Shown in pieces: positions 11,384 through 24,179 of a stretch of 64,000 nucleotides of DNA. The translations under genes and the position numbers were made by a program. Origin of the DNA: Astrocystis sublimbata (taxonomy: Eukaryota; Ascomycota; Sordariomycetes; Xylariales; Xylariaceae); assembly GCA_022453515.1 (NCBI GenBank), contig JAJNNY010000020.1:186001-250000 (forward strand), given 5' to 3'. Under the pieces are notes generated by a model. That model was not told the origin of the DNA. It worked only from the letters and a program-made list of their open reading frames with translations, and did not search any database. Position 1 is the stretch's first letter. The number at the start of each line of letters is the position of its first letter.

Positions 11384-14300
11384 CTAGAATCTCAGCACCT
11401 CGCCCTGCTCCGACTCCTTTTTGAACCCCGATAGAAAGCGATTCTTCTCCGTCGCCATCTTCGCCAGTCGGCGTATACTCGCCTGCGAATTCATATCGAA
11501 AACAGAGATCTCAGACCCCAAATCCTTCAGCAACCAGGACCTCACGTCAACCGCGACCAAGGAGTCCACGCCGTACGCGTGCAGAGGCTTATCGAGCTCC
11601 AGGTCATCGGTGCTTATGCTAAGGACTCGCGACAGTTTCTGGAGCAGTGCATCTAACACAATGGCCTCTACTTCGTGCATCGACGTCGCCGCGGTGATCA
11701 GAGATGCGTAGCGCGCTTCTTTCTTCACTGCTACCCCCGAGCTGGCGGAGGCGACGCTGCCTTCAAGCTGGCCGAGCTGGGTGAACAGGGGGTCGCGCAT
11801 CCATGGCGGCTGTGCGACGCCTAGAGCGGCGATTTCGTGCGGTATTCCTGGGCGGAGTATCACCTGCGCCTCCTCCTTTTCGATATGTCGAAGATGTGTA
11901 TCACCACCTATTGACCCTATTGAAAATCCACAATGATAGTCCAGCACAGCGAGGAGTTCCTTGACCGGCATGGAGCCGTTGCCATCTGCGCGCATGCTCT
12001 CCAGCAGCTCGGGCTTATCAGCGACGAAACCAACATCTTCGATGGCCGGGAGGTTCAGCGATACGCCCGGTAGGCCCTGGGACACTCGGTAGCGCGCGAG
12101 GGAGTCCATGAAGGTGTTGCCTGCCGCGTAGTTTGACTGCTCTTTGTTGCCCACGATTCCCATCGTGGAGGAAAGTAGCACGAAAAAGTCAAGCTCGTTT
12201 CCCAGTACCTGGTGCAGATTCCATGACGCATCGACTTTGGGTCGTATGGCGCTGTTCCATTCGTCGAGGGACATGTCGAGAAATCGGTTGTCCTATACCG
12301 TGTCAGCTGGCTTCCGCACACAGGCACGGCCAGTGAAAAAGTAGAAAGGAGAAGCTACCTTGAGCACCATAGACGCCTGTATGCAGCCTTTGATCTTGGG
12401 CATGTACGTTAAACACTCGGCTATGCATATTTCCAACGCTTGTTTGTCTGTTACATCACATACTGGAGTCGCGACATTCTCGCAAGCTGGTGTCATCTCA
12501 TCAAGGAATGCTTTAGCAGTGGGATTCGTGGGTCCGCTTCTTGAGAGCAATATGAGGTGCCGCGCTCCTCGCTCGACCACCCAGCGAGCAATAGCCTGTC
12601 CAAGTCCTCCAAGGCCACCGACAATGACGTAGGTGAAGTCATGATTTAACCTTGACGCAGTATCCGATCTCGGTACGATAGACACGATATCGTTATCGCG
12701 AGGTTCGAGAACGACTCTGCCAATGACTTGCCGGCTTTGCATACAGCGAAACGCATCCTGGACTTGAGAGAAGGGATACGTAATCGTTGATGTACGCCGC
12801 GGACGCCAGTTCGCCAGGACTTTCTTTACAGCTCTTTGGAAGATGTTAGCGGCTCTGGGGAGGTTATTCTTGATAAGATATTCGAAATCGAACTGCTCAA
12901 AACGAATATTGCGGCGGAGGCTTGGTACGCCCGTCGGATGGTCAGAAAGACCTTTCAGTCCTAGCTCAACGAACGTCCCAAATGGCGCAACACATTCCCA
13001 CGATGCCACGAGCTCCTCCCCCGAGAGACAGTTCAGGACTACGTCAACCCCCCGCGCTTGCGTCAGCCGGCGAACACCCTCCTTGAACAACGTGTCTCGA
13101 CTAGAGAATATGTGATCATGTGCAATGCCGTATTCTCCATGCAAGAAGTTCTGCTTTTCCTGCGTCCCTGCCGTCACGAAGATTTCGAAGCCATGGCGCT
13201 GGGCAAGCTGTACAGCAGCTTGCCCAAACGCACCAGCAGCGCTGTGAATAAGGATAGTATCGCCCTCAGATTCGATATGTAAACGGTCGACAAGCACAGC
13301 ATAAGCCGCCGAGGCCGCGAAGGGAATAGACGCGGCTTCTGCCCAACTCATGGCGTCGGGGATTTTGACCAGGAAATCGTCGCGGGTGTGTACGCACGTC
13401 TTGATCGTTCCGGAAGTTGAGAGCCCCATGACCCTGTCGCCTGGTACGAATTTAGATTCATCTTCAGCCCACATGACAATGCCGGCAGCTCCAACGCCAA
13501 GCTCTATATCGTCATTCAGTTGACCAAGCACTAAAGCCAGGTCACGAAAGCTTGTTCCAGTAGCCATGACCTTAAAATCCACATCACGGGAGTCTGCTGA
13601 TCGTTTAATCGCTGGCTCGTCCGCAAATTGCAGAGTGTCAAGTTGAGACAGAGACCCTATCTGGAGAGACAACGGACATAGATCTCCATGAAATGTCTCC
13701 ATCCCGAACTCCCTCTTAACTGCTTCGAGACTTTCTGTTTGTGCCTGCACATGTTTGCTGATGGGAATGGCCGGCACTATACGCGCGATGTGCACGACAC
13801 CTTTCACCACGCGGAAGGTGTTCTCAGAGCCCGAATATGACTTGCGCAGAACTTCTAGAGACTTAGCAACAACAGCCTGCACATCGTCGACATCGTCGAC
13901 ATCGTCGAAAGAAATCGTAGTCAACTCCAGCCCCGGGTGTTCAGCGCGAATGACGCGCGCAAAACCCGCCAGAAGCTCGTAGTCCGGATTGTTATCCCCG
14001 TCTCTAGACAACCACAGTAACCTATTGCTTCTCCTTATGATGTGCTTTAGCGAGGCAAGCACTTCCTCCGACGGGTATCTCAGGATCGGTGACCCTAGAT
14101 CAGTCACGAGGATGCATGTCGATTTCAGGAAGCCCTTATCGCAAATTCTCTCAAACTCGACGACTTCACAAGGTGCCTCCAGTCTATAGGAGCTAGCCAA
14201 CTGACTTGCCACCTCCGACTGCGCATCGGAGCCCGCCGCCTTGATGACCAAAGCCGGTTGTGGCTCGCGCGGCTCTTCCTCGCTCGGTCCGACAGCTGTC

Positions 14301-17300
14301 GCTACCATAATCGACCCGAACTGATCCTTCGGATCCGGGAAATCAGGAAACACAGCGTCTAGCCCTGTAAAACCCGTTGACTGCAGATACTCGCCCCATA
14401 TTCCTCTCGTCATCAGCGGCCCGAACTCCCGATGCGGCTCCTGCGAAAGCCACCAGCCGGGCAGCGTGCCAAAGACGAGATTGACGTTGAGCGCATTCGG
14501 ATTGGTGCACTCGTACAGTATCAATTTGCCGCCCGGCTTAAGAAGCTGTCTGGTGTTGCGCAGGGTGACTTTCATGTTCCGTGTCGCGTGGAGGACGTTT
14601 GCTGCGATGACCACGTCGTACTGAGCGGGCTCGAAGCCCTGCTCTGTGATATCCTTTTCGATGTTCAGGACTTTGTAACTCATTCGTGATAAATGATCAC
14701 CGAAGAGACCTCGTGCTACTTCGAAGAATGCCGGGGATATGTCCGTGAAGCAATACTCTTTGAAGCGCGTTTGACTTCGGGTGAGCGCTTCCATTATAGA
14801 CTTGGTGGCGCCGCCGGTACCAGCGCCGATTTCCAGAAAGTTCATCGCAGGGTTCTTATGGACAAGCACATCGAGATACCTGGATAGCTGAGCGAAACAC
14901 CTTTCGGCGCCGAACGCCCGTTGATAGAAATTATCAGCTAGCTTCCCATTGAAAATGACCTCCAACGGGTCAACCTCCCCCGTCAGTATCTTTGGCAAGG
15001 CCTCTCCGACGGCAATAATAAGGGCACCTTCCGGGCTTTGCTGGAGCTTCTGAACATCATACGCGACGGGCTTTATGCTCGTAGTCTCGACGGCGTGCTT
15101 CATGTAAGCCAGATAGCGCTGGCGATGATCGGGCATTGCCATCTTGAGCTCGTCTGCTGCGATCTCCAGATCAAGGGCCCTGCGCATGTAGTCCAATGCT
15201 AGAGACTCATAGGCCAACAACGAGTACACCGGGCCAGTGTGATCTACTGCACCCTCGACGATGGAGGATGGTTCGATCATAGAGACGTCGGGCTTCCAGT
15301 CCATGTGAAAGGCGATGTGCTGCGACGGCTTGGCGAAATCAGCATTGTCTCCGCGGATAGCGCTGAGTACGAAACCGCTGCCCTTGGCCATTATACATCC
15401 GGTATTGGTGCTGGTGGCGGTAAAAGTGCTTTCGGCTTTGACAGGGCCGCGTGATTTGGCTTCGGCAGACACCTTGTAACTGTCGTCGATGTCGAGGGAT
15501 TTGGCAGAAACCCATAGGTCCTTGGCATAGAATGGCACAAACGCTGTTGAGGATTTCTGAGTGTCGCACATGAGAGGAACCAAGTTCGCTTGGATGATGC
15601 CGTCGAGGCTTGCCGGGTGCACGATGTGTTCTTGGAGATGCTGGTACGGCATTGCCGCTTTGATGCGTTGGGTCGGATTCCTCACTTTTACCTGTGCTGC
15701 TGAACTCCTTTTGCTGACCCGGACCTCTTCCAGCGTCTGGAACTGAGGACCGAACACATTGCCATATTTCTTGAATGTCGCGTAGACTTGTCTCTTTGAT
15801 ACTGTCCTCATTCTATTGTGTCCATCGGACACTCCGTTGGGAGTCATCGTTTGTAACGGGGTATAAAACCCTCTTGTCGTGTCCCGCCCTTTCTCTTCAT
15901 ATTCAATGCGTATGTACCCTCGACAATGCTCGATCCAATCTTCCTCGGCTAGCGTGAACAACTGGAACTCACTCCAGCCAAGTCCACGCAACGTGTCAGC
16001 GCTGTTACAAGGGCGTAAATAGAAGTGCGACTCGACACCACCTTCGCCCGGCACCTTGAGCGCCTGGTGAAACGACACATCAGAGAACTTGAAGCCCTCA
16101 AGACTCTTGTCGAGGTCAGCGAGCTGCCGACTAGCTTCGATCGCCATGGCCAGCATCCCCGCGGCCGGGTACAAGATATCATCAAAGACTTTATGGTCCG
16201 CCAGCCAAGGGTTCTCCGACACGGAGATCCGATGGCGCCATAGCGCGTTGTGCTTATTCCAGTCCGGCGACGGCGCTCCTAAGAGTTCGTGACGTGGATG
16301 TCTCGGGAAGCGCGTGTTCCTGCTGATACGACTCTCAAACCAATACTCGCTGCTGTGATTGAAGGGGTAGCTGGGCAGGTCTGTTAACATGGCTGCCCGT
16401 CCAACCTCGAGCCAGCTAGAGTTAGTCGCGAGGAGATCGACGCGGTATCCGCGAGCCCATAGTGAGCCTGCAGCTGTCAACGCGGTGGTGGCTGCACATG
16501 CACCTCGTTTGAGGACTGTGTGGAGCTTGATGCTGTCGCCTTTCTCGTGGCTTTTCAGTATCGTTCGCAAGGGGCCGTGTAGAGCGTTGTGCGGGCCAAT
16601 CTCTAGTATATCGGTTATGCCATTGGGGAGAGACTGCTCTGTCGATTTTGACTTGGTGAGCAACTGCGTCACCGCCTCGCTGAATCGGACCGGCGAGACT
16701 AGGTTGTCAGCCCAGTAAGAAGGATCTTGCAACTCAGACGCAGAGATTTCTGCGTTCCTGGTAGATGAGAAGAACTGCACTTCGTGGCTGTATGGCTTCG
16801 AACCAGGCTCTGCAGACTCAATCAAGCTCACATACTCATCGTAGATGGGTCTCATGTGTCTCGAATGATACGCCATCTCGACGTTCAACTTCCTCGCAAA
16901 GATGTTCTCGGACTTAAGCATGTCGACAAGGGCGTCAATCTTGCCCAGGTCTCCGCTGACGGTGTGGCTGTCTGGACTGTTCAGGCAAGCTATTTCTAGC
17001 GTGCCTTCTGCAGACCTGTCGTTGATCAGACGTATGCGCGATACAAGCTGCTCTGTCGTCAGGGTCACGGCAGCCATTCCTGTTGGAGTTTCTGAGCTAC
17101 TTGGAGCCAGCTTCGTGCATAGCTGGCCTCGGTAGTACGCAATTTTCAATGCCGACTCGCGAGAGATGTAGCCCGCGGCATAAGCTGCGGCGATCTCGCC
17201 TGATGAGTGACCAGCGATTGCATGGGGGTATATACCCCACGAAAACAACAAGTCCACGAGGGCAATCTGCAGTGCCGTACATAAGGGCTGCGAGAACTCG

Positions 17301-19693
17301 GCTTCATTGACCCGTGATAGGTGACTTGGTTGTGTTATCTCAACTAGTAGTGATTCTCCCTTAGCCAGGTCTGCCAATAGTGTGACATCTTAGAAACATA
17401 CATACCTTGCAAAAGCCAAGGACATCCTATATCCTGCAAGTATTCCTCGGCGTCACGAATACTCGAGCGAAACACGGATAATTCCATTAACTCCCTGCCC
17501 ATTTCCGCCCACTGAGCGCCCTGGCCTGTGAATATGAAGGCGAGGCGGGGCTCAGTCAGTGTCCGTGTCGCCACAGGCTTCAAAGCGAGGGCATCGCGCA
17601 GATTCGAAGCTGAATCTGCGATGGCAAACGATCGCCATCCGTGGTGCGTTCTTTTCTTCGCTAATGTGTAATTCAGATCTCTCAGTAGGTCATTTTCCTT
17701 CGTCGGCGAGCCGAGAATTACAGACTGCTTGTTCATGTATTCGTTGAGCGAGTCCCGTACACGAAGGACACCATCTTTATTCTCAGTCAGCATGTGGCAG
17801 CCAAGACCCGAGCACCATGCCCTATTTCTGGAATCAAGTCCAGGCACCTCTTACCTTGATCATGTGAGGACCAGACGAATAGGCGATTGCTTGAAGTTGT
17901 TGAGTGCTCTTTGGTGTACGCGACTCCGTTCTCGCCTGCATCCCACTTGTGTGCAACGCCGTTGCTATGGCTACCTTCCACGAGAACGAAATCATCGTCA
18001 TGAATGTCACCTATGGCATCGTCAGGGGGTTATTCCACAAGAAGCATCCGACAAGGCATACCATTGGCGAGAAGTGGTGGCGTTGAACAACGAGGTTCGG
18101 GGTCTAGCACGGTCCTGTGACGAGCTTTGAGATTCGAGCTCTTGAGAAAATGGAGCGCATCGTCAAAAACAGCGTGGGCGTTGGAGCCGCCGACACCTAG
18201 TTACATTAACATACAGATTTATAAGAGCACGCATACAACATGAGCATTATGTGTAAGGCGTAATCACTTACCGAATGAATTGATCGACATTCGCCGCAGT
18301 CCAGGTTGCGGCCACAGTAGAGCCTTCGTAGGGAACTGCAGGTGCCAAGAGTCCTTGATCTTCGGGTTGAGTTTCTCAAGCCACGCATTGGCGGGTATTA
18401 TTCCCTGCTCAAGAGTGAATACCCCCTTAATCACCGCCGCAACGCCAGAAGCACCTTCCAGATGTCCCACGTTACTCTTCAACGCGCCAACAACCAGCGG
18501 CTCTTCCTTTGATCGTAGCGGTCCGAACAGCTCTCCGATCGCGCTTGCTTCGATAGGATCCCCTATTGAGGTGCCCGTACCATGAGCTTCAAAGAAGCGC
18601 GTCGATGACATATCAAGTCCGGCCTGGGAGTAAACACGCCGTATCAGATCTACTTGGGCGGTTGCCGTAGGCTGTGTGATCCCAGGTGATCTCCCGTCTT
18701 GATTCGAGCCTGTGTTCCTGATGACAGCCCGGATGGTGTCACGATCTTTGATGGCATCAGATACCCGTTTCAGAACGACTACGCCGAAACCTTCGCCACG
18801 CCCGTAACCGTTCCCTTTCTCGTCGAAGCTTCGACATATCCCGTCCGGGCCAAGCACTCCGCCTTTGTCGAGGGTCATGCCAAACTCATTCGAAAGAATG
18901 AGATTGCAGCCACCCACAATAGCCATGCTGGTCTCTTTCAACTTCAGACTGTTGCAAGCCTGGTGCAGAGCCACGAGGCTGCTCGAGCAAGCGGTATCGA
19001 TGGTAAGGCTCGGACCCCTCAGGTCGTAGAACCAGGAGACGCGATTTGATAGCATGCTCACAACGTTCTGCGGGGTCACAGCATCAGTAATGCATTCTCA
19101 GAGCTCAGGCATCCAGTCGGTATAGGAATTGGCAAAGTCACGTACTCCGGTAGCAGCATATTTGAGATCTTGGTCTAAGTCCTTTTCCATGATTGATCTA
19201 TAGTCAGATGAGAAGCATCCAACGTAGACACCTGTTTGCGTCCCCGCCGCAACTTCAAGGGGTATTCCGGCTGACGACAAGTTAGCCTCCGATAAAACCT
19301 TGAGAGTTATCGGGCCTCAGACCATTCTCGAGTGCTCTATAGACGCACTCCAGCATTCCTCGTTGTTGAGGATCCATGCTGCTGGCTTCCTTGGGCGTTA
19401 TCGAAAAGAAAGGGGCATCAAAAGCCGCAATACTACCCTTGAGGAAGTGACCATGGCGAACTCTAGTCTATCTTTTCATTAGTTGAGGCAATGCTTGACG
19501 ATGCCGGATGTGGACTTACAGTGCCCCTTCTATTCGGGTCAGGATGCCAAAATGAGTCTACCTTGTATCTGTCTTGAGGCACCTCTGTAAGCGCTGACCG
19601 TCCCCCAAGTAGAAGTTCGTAAAATCGCTCTGGTGTATCCCCATCCCCGGGCAGTCTTGCGTCCAAGCCGATGATGGCTATAGGCTCGTCCAT
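11384..19693 (-). CDS. highly reducing type I polyketide synthase (KS-AT-DH-cMT-ER-KR-ACP)
   Basis: Iterative megasynthase building a reduced, C-methylated polyketide from acyl and malonyl units. Nine exons on the minus strand: 19693-19520, 19467-19323, 19270-19146, 19067-18272, 18196-18062, 18010-17855, 17774-17406, 17343-12359 and 12292-11384, in frame throughout, 2597 aa. KS: DTACSSS (C175), EAHGTGT (H310), KSNVGH (H350). [10 protein letters not shown] (S680) and YHSRH (H793). [16 protein letters not shown] (H1017, with Asp where the motif usually has Gly) and LDGIIQ (D1214). C-methyltransferase: [11 protein letters not shown] near 1470. [15 protein letters not shown] near 2000. KR: GGLGGLG near 2200, S2337, Y2350 in SNYAAGN. 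ACP: GVDSL (S2539). No thioesterase, reductase or condensation domain follows, so release must be by another enzyme or spontaneous. Intron 7 could be 62 bp (used here) or 35 bp; the longer fits family spacing. All catalytic residues except the DH Gly look intact. Confidence 0.93.
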
Positions 19694-22154
19694 TTTTGCA
19701 TGAGGTTGGTACGGCCAGTCGCGCGATACAGATTGGTTTACTTCAACTTAGTTTGAGAGAACTTCATTGAAGGAGAGTCGCGGAATAGCATCCTGCAGTG
19801 CCATTATGTACTATACTATATCCCAATATTGACCAGGTAGGGTTATCTCTTCCACGTCGCACAATGCGATGTTTGTTGCATGCTGGTTCAAGCTCGACAT
19901 TCCTTCCAGTGAGACACAACCAGGGATGATTCAAACTAGGTACTATCACCATGTCTCTGCATACAGATACCAACTTACATAAGTAGGTAGTACGCTTAGC
20001 ATGTAGCTCGGCGGGGACTAATCAAAGTGCCGTACAGGTATACATCGCGTACATAGTATGCTGCGACCGCTATGAACTGTGGGCGCTGCATCGCGACTCG
20101 TCATGCAATATACCTAGTGTAGTGTCACCGCAGAAGATGGCGTGCGAAAAGAGGTATGAGACAACACCTGACCTAACGATAGATCAAAAGGTTCAAGCGT
20201 TGTCATCTCGTTATGGTGTTGGTCAGCCTTTGTACAGAACCCTCCTTCGGAGGGATCAGATTGCCGTTTTGATGGTTACCGGTCTCCGCAGAAGACCTGC
20301 CTTTCTTTGGCCATGCGACTGCTATGAAGATGAGAACGAACATGTTCGAAATTGAATGCGTTAAAACTGACAAGTGAGGCGACAACAGATATGGTTTTTT
20401 TTTTCTCATTTACTAAATGCCAAGGTAGGGATTGGATTGATAGGTGAGAGGAGGGGCTGGGAAACTTAGCGTGCAACCCACACAGCTTCTGCTGAAGTGA
20501 AAACCCACTCAAATAAACGATCTGCCTGTTTCAGCTAGTATTATACCAGACCCTCCTAATCATCGGGCCAGGTCAGATACTGCACTGTGAAGATTGTGTT
20601 TACTCGTATATTTAATCGTAGATTGATGACCAACTTGTCCTTAGCTGTCAAACTCGAGATATACTTGAACTTCGTAGAAGCCATTCAACTTCACAACAAA
20701 ACGAACATACATCCTCTATCTGGTGCTCAAGATTTTCGAGGCGGTTGTTGGAGTAACTAAGTAGTTGGCGCTATACCTCCTATGGCAGGCAGTTCATGGA
20801 TAATCTTGTGATTCACAAGACCCCAGCACGGCCTCTAAATTGTCTTTTCAGCAGTATGCGAGTGAGTTGTTAGGTGTAAATCTGATGTCACATATCAATA
20901 TTTTTATGTGTATTGTGAAACGTATGGTGTCCGAGCAACTAACTGACTGTCTGTTACATTCCCCGGTGATGTTGTATTGATAGCAGGGCGATCCTATGAG
21001 TCTCACCCATCCTGATCCTACCCTGAGCCTTGGGCCCGAGGGGCCTACCCTAGCAACAATTAAAATCACCCCCTGCACCCTGTCGATCCCGTCTCGCCAT
21101 CCGTCTAGAAAATTCGTGTGTCCCTGAGCTGAGAGAAGACCCCCCCCCCACTATCTACTCAAGATGCAACGAATTGTTGAAACATTGTCTTCTCCATGGC
21201 TTGATTGGCTAGGTCCGTTGCTCATTGATGTTGAATTGATGAGCTAGGAGAGCCAGATGACGGTATCACCCAGAAAACATTCAGTTGAATGAGAGCTGGG
21301 GCACAGGAAAAACCGGAAAGGTCCCGGCCCGCCTGCGAATGGGGATAATCGGGAGCCAAACCCGCAAAGTTGACTCGTTCCTCGATGGGGAGCGATCACC
21401 AATGGATGAAGAGCAGGGAGAGGAAGTCCGATAACTCTCCGCGATTCGCAAGCGTGATTCGACCAAATTAACGGCACTAAGACGGGAGCAATGCCGCTAG
21501 TTGGCGTGTGATCAGTCAGGTACTCAGGTACGCGCTTCGACCTCGAGTGAGCTATCACGCATCTAATATACAAGAGGGAGGGAGGCTTGGCGAAGAATTG
21601 ATTATGAGCTCATCACGTATCGCAAATCCGAGCAAGCAGTGTATGACATGCATACATCCATCCCACTCTCCAGCCGCATCCCTGCTCTCCATTGGCGGGC
21701 GCATGTGCTGCCACTGTACGCATTTCCCTCCGGACGGTGAGCCTGGCAGGATCTAGAAATCCTGAAATAGCTCACGGCTAGGCCCACTCCATAGGGGAGA
21801 CGGACTTACACCTTACTTAAAGAACACTAGAAGAAAGCAAGAATAAGGATGCGGCGACGAGGGTATTCCCTCTAGCCCGTGACCCATTTGTTTCCCGCAT
21901 CCTACGATACGCCCGAATCTACTTAGTCAATCTGGACCTGAAGGAATCATTGTGCCAAACTCATTCCCAGTCTGTTCACACCTACTTCACAGTACCAGCA
22001 TCGAAACGTCAATTGTTCATGGCATGCTGGACGATCAGGCCGTTAGTTGAGCACGCTTTGTAGGCGGCAGCTCGGGACGACGAGAGGAAACAAGTGGCGC
22101 GTGCATCGAGGCACGCGACCTTTTTTGAGATCGTGACCCCACGCCGCAATAGCG
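19694..22154. other. divergent intergenic region between PKS and LaeA-like gene
   Basis: About 2.5 kb upstream of both genes. No coding frame here has a recognisable domain or consistent splicing. It must contain both promoters; I could not pick out a convincing paired operator by eye. Confidence 0.45.
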
Positions 22155-24179
22155 ATGCCCTTAACTCGCACCTCAAAGGAGTCCGGCCCGAGGTCCAGCA
22201 CGGGTGCTGCCACTATCCGGCCCGGAACCTCGTCTACTCTCACCGTGGACTCGCAGACACCAACAGATCAGCGAACCTCCAGCCGGCGCGGGAGCTCTCG
22301 GCCACAAACGTCTTCAACATCGAGTCAATCGGCGACACCAGCAGACTGGGACTCATCCGGCCATGGTAGCTTTTATGGTGGTGGGGCTAACGTGGGTTCA
22401 AGTTCCTCTTCCTCCAGGATTTCCAAGTCAAATTGACCGGACATAGCTGAGTTCTGAGATCGATGATGTAAACCTAGAGCCAGACGAGTTCTGGCCGGGT
22501 ACGGACTCCGACGATGACAGTGGTGAAGATGGGATAAGTTTGATGAGGTGAATCAGTCTCGCACGCCGTCTCGTTGTCATTTATGACACTAACCTCATCC
22601 TAGAACGGGGACCTCGAAGTCAGGCAGCACAACAAAGAGGCTCAGGGCAATGTTGCAGAAATTTGGCAGATCATATAACAAGAGTGAGTTCAATTGACGA
22701 GCTTTCTAAGTTGGATTGAATGAAACCAACAAGCGCAGACTACGACTTTTTACCAAATGATGCGGTAAGTTTCAAACTGACCCTTGCCTCGACGAACCTT
22801 ACTTACTCGTTCATGACTCTTTAGCAAGAAAAAGACAGAAATGGTGAGCAACAGGTCTCCTCCAGCTTCTATTTTGCACATCGAGCTAAGACCCCTCAGT
22901 TCTCCAGCATAACATCGTATTAGAGATGTTGGACGGAAGACTGCATCTAGCGCCAGTCCTCAACGCTCGGCGAGTCTTGGATCTGGGCTGTGGTGGCGGT
23001 CACTGGCCGTTGGAATATGGTAGGGATTCTCACAAAGTCAAGACTCAATGCATGGTCACTAACAGAGAACCAGCTAGGAGAAATCCCCAAACGTTTGTCC
23101 ACGGCATGGACATTGACCCTATCACGCCACCTTACAAACTGGCTAACTGCAGGTTTCACGTGGCCGACTTCAGCGGCAAGTGGTCATACGATGCAAAGTT
23201 TGACTTTATACATCTACGCCATTTGGGAACGCTGCCAGCCAAGCACGTCGTGACAAATATATACGAGAACTTGAGCCCAGGTGGGGTAAGTGCAGTACCC
23301 CAGCATTTGGAGTTGCACTGCTCAGCGGCTTTGGAATTCCAATGCCTACCTACCTATGTGCATTAGTACTAACGAACCGTCTATCAGTGGGCAGAGTTTA
23401 CAGAATGGATTGTCTCAGTACAGTCTACTCATAATTCATTCACGGACACCTATTTCCACAAGTGGTTGAGGCATTGGAAGCTAGGTGAGTTGCAAAAGCC
23501 CTAATAATCCGCCACACTCGCTGATTTCAGTCAAGGCATAAGGAAACTTGGAGCAACGGTGCACTATCCATTAGAGTACAAAAACCTCCTTACGGAGACG
23601 GGCTTTAAGAATGTGACGGAGAGGAAATACGCAGGTTCGTGCAAGATACCCCCCAGCAGTCGTCTGATCCCATTGTGGCATGTACTACATCTACATGGGT
23701 ACGGCGTTCCACTCTCGATGACCATACAAGGCTACCCATCCCACGTTTCTGCGGGATCCGCATTCGAATGAGATTTTGGCTTGGATGGCGGCTGATCGAT
23801 AATCCGCAATAGTTCCCATCAATCCATGGCCCCCGAGCAAGCAGCTCCAGAGAATCGGGTCCATGATGGCATTGAACATCAACACCATTCTCGAACCCAT
23901 GTCAATGCCTATCTTTACAGGGGTCTTGGGCTGGTCACCAGAGGCTCTTGAAAGTCTACTGGCCGAAGTCCGCAAGGAGATCGCGGATGTCAGGATTCAC
24001 GCTTGGATGACTTTGTAAGACCCTCCCCCATTCCCCGGTGCCTAGGAATACACGGATGTACTGGAACTCCCTGTGTACAAGTGCTGATAGGGAAAAGATT
24101 CACTGTTTACGCCCAGAAGCCGCGTGGGGACTCTTCTGGCTCATCGGTACAATCGGCCGAGCCGGTACCATACACGTAG
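22155..24179 (+). CDS. LaeA-like SAM-dependent methyltransferase
   Basis: Class I methyltransferase of the large fungal group that includes LaeA. Eleven exons were assembled: 22155-22391, 22447-22547, 22604-22683, 22739-22764, 22825-22843, 22900-23019, 23074-23285, 23388-23484, 23536-23634, 23813-24014 and 24098-24179 (424 aa). The N-terminal 110 residues are Ser/Thr-rich and low in complexity. Then come the family landmarks in order: DFLPNDAQEKDR, LDGRLHLAPV, motif I VLDLGCGGGHWPLEYA (from residue 180), MDIDPITPP, FDFIHLRHLG, LSPGGWAEFTEW, VHYPLEYKNLLTETGF, GWSPEALESLLAEVRKEI and the terminal FTVYAQKP. Each is restored only by splicing, which supports the exon set; two exons are just 26 and 19 nt. 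The seventh intron boundary (acceptor CAG at 23073) and the acceptor at 23535 were chosen to keep the frame. It lies divergent from the PKS, so it may act on its product or on its regulation. Substrate unknown. Confidence 0.85.

Noticed and set aside
11384..11700. possible NRPS or release domain at the PKS end
   Set aside because: The protein ends about 60 residues after the ACP serine; no condensation, reductase or thioesterase motif follows.
12843..17310. many plus-strand frames within the PKS
   Set aside because: Antisense shadows of a clearly coding, domain-complete PKS exon.
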